Below are positions 12,101-19,900 of a DNA stretch of 64,000 nt, in pieces. A program made the translations under genes and the position numbers. Source of the DNA: Owenia fusiformis. Lineage: Eukaryota; Annelida; Polychaeta; Sabellida; Oweniidae. How positions within the stretch are numbered: position 1 is the stretch's first letter; each line of letters starts with the position of its first letter. The stretch is taken from positions 14,080,348 through 14,144,347 of the forward strand of contig CAIIXF020000006.1 of NCBI GenBank assembly GCA_903813345.2. Direction: 5' to 3'. Under the pieces are notes generated by a model. That model saw only the letters and a list, made by a program, of their open reading frames with translations. It had not been told where the DNA came from and did no database searches.

Positions 12101-12772
12101 GTTTTTTTTTTCGGCGTTAGTATTTTTGCTGTGTAGACCTAGGTGTAGACGAACTTTTTTAGAAATTTTTCTACTGAAACATTTTTGCTTGACAATTACC
12201 AGGTAAAATGCGTATTTGCGTGCACAGGGAGCTCAAGTTGGAACTATACGTAATCATTTAGTAAACTGGACTGGGAAATCAGAGGCCGAAGGGTTTTTCA
12301 ATAAAATATATTCCAAAAATTCTTGACACCCAGTAAGTCGTAGGGTCGAAGGGTCGTAGGTCGAAGGGTTTTTAGTACATTCCTCAAACCTTACAAGCCT
12401 GTACAGGTACACTGTATTATTTCCTTCAATTTGTAATGACCCGAGGGCGCCCCAGGGGAATAACTAATTAACTAACGACTATAATGAGCATAGTGTAACA
12501 AGCCAGATAAAGAAATTGAAAGAAAGTGTGCTTAATTCAATGCCCCGTGAGGGAATCGAACCTAGGACCCTTGGATCCAAAGACTGATGCTCTACCGACT
12601 GAGCTATAAAGGCTTAAGCCACTACAGCTGGACTGTAGTAGCAACTTGGTATCGAGGGTCGTTACAAATACATACCCATACATGGACAGTATACAACATA
12701 TCCTTTTGGGTCAATATCACTTGCAGTCACATAAAACAAAGTTGATATGCAGAGAATTATCTGGTGAATCAT
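2940..12772 (-). CDS. POFUT1: GDP-fucose protein O-fucosyltransferase 1 (5' five coding exons; 3' end outside window)
   Basis: POFUT1 transfers fucose from GDP-fucose to Ser/Thr of EGF-like repeats (for example in Notch) in the ER. I place five exons: 12772-12676, 10521-10406, 4612-4489, 3954-3771 and 3138-2940. They sum to 720 nt, or 240 codons in one frame across GT-AG introns. Residues 1-18 form a hydrophobic signal peptide, followed by [13 protein letters not shown] and then [12 protein letters not shown], the GDP-binding start of the GT65 fold. Later blocks are [32 protein letters not shown] and [10 protein letters not shown]. The Arg in the last block (R235 here) lines up with the catalytic Arg of vertebrate POFUT1. 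The start was chosen because the ATG opens the signal peptide. The C-terminal third, including the expected ER-retention tail, lies beyond the left edge. Intron 2 is swollen to 5.8 kb by transposons. Confidence 0.93.
3771..3954 (-). CDS. POFUT1: POFUT1 coding exon 4
   Basis: The exon encodes VFCYGPREK through [15 protein letters not shown] to QQWNE. The GNPFG-FWD block is a family signature. The acceptor is TGTTTACAG and the donor GTAAGA, with phases 1 in and 2 out. Confidence 0.92.
4489..4612 (-). CDS. POFUT1: POFUT1 coding exon 3
   Basis: The exon encodes [15 protein letters not shown], then [17 protein letters not shown], ending KRT plus one base. This matches the vertebrate segment around EDFMEKLAP. 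The acceptor is CCAATAG and the donor GTATCA, with phases 0 in and 1 out. Confidence 0.9.
5374..7941 (+). pseudogene. LINE ORF2-type endonuclease-reverse transcriptase, truncated and frameshifted
   Basis: The reading frame is open from the insertion edge. The first Met is at 5419, giving 840 residues. An AP-like endonuclease C-terminal part comes first: YKPPN at about residue 20, the GDFNIDL block at 52-58 and ISDHFPV at about 117-123. The reverse transcriptase domain follows, with [42 protein letters not shown] and the catalytic FADDTNL (Asp584-Asp585 counted from Met 5419). The endonuclease lacks its N-terminal catalytic part. Near 7797 the true frame shifts: the family-typical C-terminus (YNTRNR, then [14 protein letters not shown]) continues in another frame to 7997, while this frame ends in unrelated residues at 7941. 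The copy is therefore dead on arrival at its 5' end and also mutated later. The CR1/L2/Jockey label is based on motif style. Confidence 0.88.
7797..7997 (+). pseudogene. Frameshifted C-terminal part of the LINE ORF
   Basis: It encodes [12 protein letters not shown] through [19 protein letters not shown] to a stop at 7995-7997. The NTRN and LWNKLP motifs typify the C-terminus of CR1/L2/Jockey-type polymerases. One inserted or deleted base near 7795-7810 separates it from the upstream frame. Confidence 0.8.
8991..9882 (-). repeat. GTGGTGACAT tandem-core repeat, truncated copy, interrupted by a MITE
   Basis: It consists of three or four near-identical core units (GGTCAATTTGAAGCAAGTTG, then TTACCTTGAGAAGGTCAAAT), the family's GTTACAGAC block and the end GGTGGTGACATAA. 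The distal end is missing and abuts the pearl-like element at 8990. The body is split at CAGTATTTGT/AGTTATTGGAAG by the element at 9355-9762. The uninterrupted version is at about 2147-2170. Confidence 0.75.
9355..9762. mobile_element. 408-bp TA-flanked MITE with long inverted repeats (Tc1/mariner-type)
   Basis: The ends are AAGGTACAGCTGGAAAATAG and, inverted, AAGGTTCAGCAGGAAAGTAA. The match continues along most of each half (for example TTTTGGTAAAAAATTGCT on both arms). It is flanked by TA on both sides. The host repeat copy at about 2150 and the copy at about 43595 show the empty site. It has no coding capacity. The superfamily is inferred from the TA target alone. Confidence 0.75.
10027..10221. 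repeat. Inverted repeat with about 70-bp arms
   Basis: The left arm contains GGTCATTTTACAAAACATGC and the right arm GCATGTTTTGTAAAATTGGC. Pairing extends outward to CATTGGTCTATTTC / GAAATAGAGCAATA, with a spacer of about 40 bp. It lies in POFUT1 intron 2, 185 bp from exon 2, and is probably a MITE relic. Confidence 0.6.
10406..10521 (-). CDS. POFUT1: POFUT1 coding exon 2
   Basis: The exon encodes [12 protein letters not shown] through EYHQGKPRS. The acceptor is TTTTAAAG and the donor GTAAGC, with phases 1 in and 0 out. It carries the P-loop-like GDP-fucose contact region of GT65 enzymes. Confidence 0.93.
11552..12383. mobile_element. 832-bp Mutator-like element with 9-bp target duplication
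   Basis: Terminal inverted repeats of about 110 bp start GGAATGTACTAAAAACCCTT on both strands. The arms match through CTTCGACC, GTCAAGAATTTTTG and CCCAGTCC. A perfect 9-bp direct repeat, TCAAACCTT, flanks the element (11543-11551 and 12384-12392). Long inverted repeats plus 9-bp duplications are the hallmark of Mutator-like elements. No transposase is present, so it is non-autonomous. The interior holds a tRNA-like sequence (11861-11930). It is located in POFUT1 intron 1. Confidence 0.82.
11861..11930 (+). pseudogene. tRNA-Gly-like sequence with intact pol III boxes (tRNA pseudogene)
   Basis: The A box TGGTCCAGCGG (11868-11878), the B box GGTTCGAATCC (11910-11920) and a TTTTT terminator right after 11930 are all intact. 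The body resembles tRNA-Gly (GGTAGAATGCTCGC, then CACGCGGGAGGCCCGGG). The anticodon loop reads TGAGCAC, placing AGC where Gly would have GCC, and it lacks the universal U33. The acceptor strands do not pair. It may be transcribed, but a functional tRNA is unlikely. Confidence 0.6.
12541..12613 (-). pseudogene. tRNA-Lys-like sequence (tRNA pseudogene or SINE head)
   Basis: Read on the minus strand, GCCTTTATAGCTCAGTCGGT carries a good A box and GGTTCGATTCC (12552-12562) a good B box. The arms are mispaired: acceptor positions 6-7, three T-stem pairs and most of the anticodon stem fail. It resembles tRNA-Lys in its D arm and AGAGCATCAG segment. It lies in POFUT1 intron 1 about 60 bp from exon 1. 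Confidence 0.5.
12676..12772 (-). CDS. POFUT1: POFUT1 coding exon 1
   Basis: The exon has 32 codons plus one base, starting [18 protein letters not shown] (signal peptide) and ending YCPCM. The donor is G|GTATGT at 12675. It is too short for a simple ORF screen. It was found by looking for the conserved YCPCMG motif upstream of the GRFGNQ exon, and the phase (1) matches exon 2. Confidence 0.88.
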
Positions 12773-13502
12773 CTCCTATAGATCTGACTGTCAAATGTAA
12801 GTTTGATAAAATAATCAGATTTGTTTGAGGAAATTCAACTGCAAAATTAGTCCTAAGCACAATGCGTGCGCTACCACTCCTAGGTCCACTTCATTGAAGT
12901 ATGGAATTTCCAAACATTCAATTTTATCAACTGGAAAAGAAAAGAACTCAATTTCTCTCTGAGATGGTACAATTTAGATATTTGCTGGGACTTTTTGTTG
13001 ATTTGTTTTCCATGTGGCGTGGGATAACCCCTAAATGACGTCATTAAAATAGCGATACCTCCATGACACACATCGAACAGAATTTTCTTATTAAGGTAGA
13101 ACTCCCGGAATAGTACTTCAGTGTATGTCAGTGTAGACTGGAATTTTGAGCTTATTAATAATTAACTAAGCTATTAGCCTTATATTTTTTTATCATGAAC
13201 GTATGAAGGTCTAAATCTGATCACTTGTCAAATGTTTTTGCCCATGTCATAACTGTGTGTATAACTCCTCATTAAGGAGGTCAGCTGGAAACTATGTCTT
13301 TGTTTATGTGTATGTCTATGTCAATAATCTGCAAAAGACTAATACACTCATTTAAAGTAGATATGTTATTTAACTGTGATAGAATTTGAATAGAAATTAA
13401 AAACTTTAACAATTAAAATTCAAAATAGATCTATGATTTGGTTTCAATTCATTTAAAACTTGGACGGATAGTAGTTTTATATCAAACGGTTTTCCTCACA
13501 TC

Positions 13503-13594
13503 ATAGGGAGTGAGTCACCCTCTCCCTCTAATATTCTCTTTATATTGATTTATTTTGATATAGAGAATATAAGAGGGGTTGATTTACTCCCTAT
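13503..13594. repeat. Short palindromic element (about 40-bp arms)
   Basis: ATAGGGAGTGAGTCACCCTC and the right arm GAGGGGTTGATTTACTCCCT pair, as do TAATATTCTCTTTATAT and ATATAGAGAATATAA. This forms a hairpin with a short AT-rich loop, 270 bp before the SET start. Confidence 0.6.
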
Positions 13595-13827
13595 TCCTCA
13601 CATAGAAAAACAGGTGGCCAAATGCGTATACAGTATCCCAGTTATAGGGTTTATAGCTAAGTGCCTCTAGATTAGTGCCCTCCCCAAGAAGTTCAGGGAA
13701 GTTCATTCGATGGACTGTAATATCGCATGTTTATTTTGAGTTTCCGACATACTGTAGGGTTTAACCCAAACCACACGAGCTACCTAGATGGAACCCAGAA
13801 AACGGATTTGGGGTGTCCATTTCCAAT

Positions 13828-13839
13828 TGCGCATGCGCA
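13828..13839. promoter_or_regulatory. NRF1-type palindrome in the SET promoter
   Basis: TGCGCATGCGCA fits the NRF1 consensus (YGCGCAYGCGCR) perfectly and is symmetric. It lies 26 bp upstream of the SET ATG, the position typical for CpG-type housekeeping promoters. Whether it also drives POFUT1 is open. Confidence 0.6.
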
Positions 13840-13865
13840 TTCCTTTGAAAAGTCCCTCGTGAAAC

Positions 13866-13935
13866 ATGGCTTCCACTGCAAAAATCGCCAAAACTGACGA
13901 TAAAAACGGCCACAGTAACGCAGATGATCAAGCAG
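13866..13935 (+). CDS. SET: SET exon 1 (coding part)
   Basis: It encodes [20 protein letters not shown], then DQA plus one base. The donor is GTAAGT. The acidic-basic N-terminus resembles the SET beta form, without the longer alpha N-terminus. Confidence 0.9.
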
Positions 13936-16900
13936 GTAAGTAATTCGAACAAGCATAACGATCTATAGGTTATGAAGTTACTCTCAGATAATTTACAGAC
14001 TGGTACATGGCTATTTTTAATAAGAAATGGAGATGAACGGTTTTCCCGGCATTGTTTAATTTGTTGTTTGACGCACATGCATGTTGAAGTCTTTTGTCTT
14101 TTTCAACGTTTTTTCTTCATATTCGATAAATATGTCAGAGAAGCTGGAAAAAATGATATAGTGTGGATCCAGGGTACGCTTGGAATCGTTAGGGAATAAA
14201 AATTCTGTTGGATTCTAATCTTTTTTGCTTGTTTTGACAGTGCAAAGTTTCAAGAATGAAAGGAAATGTTTGAAAAATGGAGGCAAAATTCTGATGACTT
14301 CGCTTAATTATTTGATGTTAACAAGTTTGATGTGTGTATTTGTTGATATTGTCAAGAGAATTTTTTCTGATAATGTTTATATTTCTGACACAAAATTGAC
14401 AGTACTGTGCATTAGCTGCTCCCCTTGGCTGAATCGAACCTCTAGACTCTAGATGTATCAACACAGAAGCAATCTTTTATTTGTTACATTTTTATCAATG
14501 AATTGTTTTCATGATGATGAATTTCAGTGATTTGTTGATTGATTTATCTTAGTAATAATTTTTTACACACCACAGTTGAAGCCAAACATAAATTCAAAGA
14601 CATCTCAGAATTTGTAAATGATCATTGCCATAGATTGGTACTTATCCAGGGCCAGCACTACAGTCCTGGGAAGGTTACATTCTTTTGCCTGTATGATTGC
14701 AACATTGAAGAATAATCCACACTTCCTTTACTAAAAATGCCAACCTCAATGCATTCTTGAGTATTTTAGGATTCTTAGCTGAATATCCAATCGTGTAGGT
14801 TTATCGGCAAAATGAGGAGAATTCTGATAATTACATTAGAAGATATTGCAGCACTTTCCAAGATGTTGGAAGGTGAACCCCCTTAATTTGCTCAGCCCGT
14901 ATAATCCAATAGATGTAGGAATTTTGCGATTATAAACGAAAATTTCCTTGTTCTGCTGATTGGAGTTTATTTCGTGGCCTGACTGCGTCGGTACAACTTG
15001 AAAAATAAGATTTACCTGAAGATTAGGAGTCTTACATACCCTCTAGAGGTTAGGACCCACATTTCAATGAACACACATCCTAGTGTGAAATGTGTGTTCT
15101 AACCTCTAGAGGGTAAGTAAGACTCCTATCTTCAGGTAAATCTTATTTATCAAGTTCTACCGACGCAGTCAGGCCACAAAATATACTTTAACCCATTTGA
15201 TTATACTCAGTAATTTATTTTTATGAGGTTGAATCGCCAGTCGTGTATCAGTCAATCAGCAGGACAAGGAAATTAACTTATTTCTCAGGAATGTATGGAG
15301 GTAATTTAAGTATGGGAGGTGTGGATAATTTCACCATGTTGAAAACGTACACGCAAACTAATTCCATCATTCTTAAACTCCGAGGAACTCAGTGATCTCC
15401 CCATGTCACTTTTACCGAGGGCTCCCCCTACTTGAAACCAAAGGCCCCCCAGTTGGCACCCAGTTGGAATCTCCACTTCAACTTCTGATTTGAAAAATGA
15501 GTGAAGTAAGCACCTACACTGAGATATTGTGAGCGTAGCGAGTGCTGCTTTTTTCAGACTTGAAATCTTGCACCCAGTTGAAAATTTTTTTTGGGGGGGA
15601 CACTGGAACTGTTCTGATATATGTCACATATACATGCCCAATTCTCTGTTAAATACTAAGATATGTACTCTTTTATGTTAGCCAGTCCTTATTTTGTCAA
15701 AATCTTTCGAAAATCATGAAATATTAGAATATCACCAAAAGAAATTTTGAGTGAAATTATGTTAATAATAGTTAACTGCACATGGGTTTATGAATCAACT
15801 AATCAGGTTGGTTCTCTTGAGTTTTCATTGACATAATTTAATTTACGAGAGTAGTCTTACCTCCATGTTGAATATTCTGTGAATTGAAAAAATACCTCTA
15901 CAATTTGAGATAGCGGAAACTGTTGTGACTATAGGAGAACATTATGAATGACTGTAAGAATCGATTTCGATAAGAATTGTGTACACTTCCTTTGAAACCT
16001 AAAGCCACATTTTTATTTATATTCATTTACATATCCCTAACTCCTCAATCTTCATTTTGGGTTTGGTCAAGGGCAAAATATCATTAACATTGACCTTGCT
16101 GGCCACAAGATTACAAAGGTTAAGGCGACGCTACATTAAATAATAAGTACAAAAAATGACTGCCATATTTTTTTGATAAAGACACATGTTTTTAAAATCT
16201 GTTTACCTTGTATATGAATTGTGTATCTTGACTAATGAAACATGTCAAAGTTAACATCACACATAAACGCATTTTTCCAAACTATGAATTGGAGGTGCAT
16301 GGATCCCCAAAGCTAGCATGAAGAGTGCGAAGTGAGGCTAATTTTTGAAAGTTTCAAGGAGTAGCCTTGCAACAGTCACACATTTGCAAGAGTCTAAAAT
16401 TTCCACAAATCATCTTACCTTTCCCAGGAACAACGAAGGAGCATGAAAATGTGCACTTCTTGCATTGTTAGAGTATAATAAACCTCAAACCATTGTAAAT
16501 TCCAAATATTTCATGTCCACATTTTGTTTGCCGGAACTACTTCTAGACTTCCTGATTAATCCTCATGCAAGTTTTGTGACTACACCAAGTGGCATGGATT
16601 ATCACTTGTATGTTTTATCTATTACAGTGTTATTATCATGATAGATACATGATAGAGGCTTTATGAATGATAAACAATGGAAACATGAATGAAGATAACT
16701 CTGGACTAAAAAATAGTTCCAGGAAACAAAATGGTGGACATGAAATATTTAGAATTCACAATGGTTTGAGCTTTATTATAATCTAACAATGCAAGAAGTA
16801 CACATTTTCGTGCTCCTTCGTTGTTCCTTGGTAAGGTAAGATGATTTGTGGAAATTTTAGACTCTTGCAAATGTGTGACTGTTGCAAGGCTACTCCTTGA

Positions 16901-19900
16901 AACTTTCAAAAATTAGCCTCACTTCGCACTCTTCATGCTAGCTTTGGGGATCCATGCACCTCCAATTCATAGTTTGGAAAAATGTGTTTATGTGTGATGC
17001 TAACTTTGACATGTTTCATTAGTCAAGATACACAATTCATATACAAGGTAAACAGATTTTAAAAACATGTGTCTTTATCAAAAAAATATGGCAGTCATTT
17101 TTTGTACTTTTTATTTAATATAGCGTCGCCTTAAGAAATCCTTCATAACCAAGCCTCAAAAATCCTCCATGAAGAAGATTTTTGTCAAAATGCTTCATTA
17201 ATGAATCAATGTAACCCTGCTATATATCAGTTGCCATTGAGTAGTTAAGCATTGGGACTAAGCATCACTTAGCTAGCTCAGAGTTTATTGAGTGTTCAAC
17301 TCTGGTATGCCCCTATCCTGACCAAAAATGAGCCTTAATAATCTTATGTCACACTTTGGTAGAATATGTTTTATATACATGGCCAGTAAAAAATAAGATT
17401 TTGAATATTGTTTTCTACGATAAAAACTTAAGTAATTGAGATAATCCCCACATATATAACTTCATGTAATAAAACGTAAATGAAGATGTTTTTAACAGTA
17501 TTTTACACCTGTTAAAGTGCTGGTTGAATTTACCAACTCAACATAATGATGTTAATGTGATTTTAGACAAAGAGCACCAAGAGGCTATAGAACAGATAGA
17601 CGAGGTACAAAATGAAATTGACAGATTGAATGAGCAGGCGAGTGAAGAGATACTTAGAGTGGAACAGAAATATAACAAATTACGGCAACCACATTTTGGG
17701 AAGCGATCAGACCTTATAGCCAAAATACCTAACTTTTGGGTAACAGCTGTATCCTTGATAAATGGAGATTTTTTATTTATTTTTTTATTTTCTAATCATT
17801 CAAAATTTACTGAAGTTGAATTATACCTAAAAGTATGAGCTAAAATATCTTCCTAACTTTAAAGGTCATTTCACAAAAGGAACTATGCTGTCTAATCTTT
17901 TATTTCTTCAAGAATCTGCAAAAATTATTCACGAGTGTGCTTTAAACCCCAAAATATCAATTACATTGTTACAATTTTGACCATTTATTACTACTGAATA
18001 AGGTCAGTATTTTAGCGTTGTATCGAGGCATATTACATTTTAGATGACTCATCACTCCCACCAGAAAATATAATGAAACATATTTAAAAACTAAAATGGA
18101 GTTTGTTCAAATGCAGCCAACAACATTTTGTTGACATACCTAGACAAATTGACCCTCTCCTTTATTTTTTTAATGCATACTTGAAGATAAATCATTTAAG
18201 TTATTTCATAAGATATTTTCCTTGACTGTGTAAGTTTGTTAACCACCCTCAAGTGTCTGCATTACTAAATGAAGAAGATGAGGAAGCATTGCAGTTCCTG
18301 CAAAAAGTTGAAGTTCAAGAATTTGAAGACATCAAATCAGGCTACACAATAAACTTCGTAAGTTTGTGTGACTACCTTTTTATAATGCTTATAGATAATA
18401 ATGATGAATATACTCATAGACTTTTACATATAAAGAAAATTTGCAGTATTAAACACTTTGTTGCATGCTTTAAAAGAACCATGAAACCATTTTTCTGATA
18501 TTAAGTCCAATATTGATTACAATGCTGATTTGTTGTTAATCAAAGACCAAAACTAGTTCGACAGTGACGTGTGTGAATATAACTTTTTTTGTAATAATTT
18601 TTATTTTCTTGCAGACATTTGATAAAATAAACCCATATTTTGACAATGAGGTTATCTCTAAGGAGTTCCACTTAAATGACACTGGTGAACCATCATCTAA
18701 ATCAACACCTATCAACTGGAAATCAGGAAAGGTGAGGCATTTTTCATTATTTTCGGTATCTTCATCAAATAGTCTTCATTTTGCTTGCTATCTTCTTAGA
18801 TACTTATACTTAATATTAAGTCATTGTGTAGATAGAAGAAATTTTACTTATCTGATTGATAAAAATCATGAAAAAATTGCAACAAAATCCTGGTGAAGCT
18901 ATACTGCTTTCAATGTTCTTAAAACACACATAATTTACAATAATTATGAAGTAAATACTATAATTGAAAAAGGCTATTCAAACTGATGAATTAGAATTGA
19001 GGCATTCTTTGTATTGAGCACTGCATTACAATAATTTTCAAACCTAGTTTGCACTTATCCCTAGTGTAGATGGCTGACAGTGCTATCACATACACAGAAG
19101 ACAGTGCATATATAAAACATAAACACAACTTGTCGCTTTCCTCAGAACACTGTGATCTAGGAATTGAACCAAGATGTGACACTCATTCTATTCTCAGTAA
19201 ATGCAGCGAAAATTGTCACAAAAAATGTTTCTTCTAATTTCTGTTTTTGGTGTGACCTCTAAAATCAAGAGAAATATGGAGAAGGATTTTTGAATTACCT
19301 TTGAGAAATCTAGTTCTCATGAATGTTTATAAGGATTGTTAGATACTTGGATATTACAAGTTACTACAATGTTGTTGTTTTTTTTTGGGGGGGGGGTTTA
19401 GCAAACTGATCGTACATGTGGTTTGTAAAGATAAGAGAAACTACTGTATTTTTACATTTTGATTTTAGGATCTAACTCAGAAAACAGCAACACCGAGTAA
19501 AGGAAAGAAACGAACCCATGATGAACAAGAATCATTTTTCTGTTGGTTCACTGATCATGGAGATGCTGGAGCAGATGAGCTTGGTGAAGTTATCAAAGAT
19601 GACATCTGGCCCAACCCATTACAATACTACCTGGTAGGTTGATTCACTTAAAGGCATAGTGGATGAATTTGTGTTGTGTTAGTATGGGAATGATGTCATA
19701 AGGAATGTTGTCATTTGCAGTACTAATGTTTCCCAAAACAGGTCAAAATTGTATATTTATGTTCCATCGTGTTATCACTTTTTGTCAGCATGTCTGTGTG
19801 AGAAAATTACAAGCTTTTTTGAGATCTGTTTATTTTTAATCCGAATACAAAGAAAAAGCTGCACATTGCCCCATTTGTTTTTGGCCAGGCTGCTAGGCCT

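Larger units (their letters stand above)
12773..13865. promoter_or_regulatory. Head-to-head intergenic region between POFUT1 and SET
   Basis: This 1.1-kb stretch separates the two start codons and should hold both 5' UTRs and promoters. Visible items are an NRF1-type palindrome at 13828-13839, an inverted CCAAT-like element and a 90-bp inverted repeat at 13503-13594. I see no TATA box close to either gene. Confidence 0.5.

Noticed and set aside
14413-14455. tRNA-like B-box sequence (GAATCGAACCTCTAGACTC)
   Set aside because: Only the B-box half resembles a tRNA, and no A box or arm pairing is found around it.
18991-19182. Minus-strand peptide repeated at 23833-24087
   Set aside because: The shared protein is only the translation of the SINE-like repeat.
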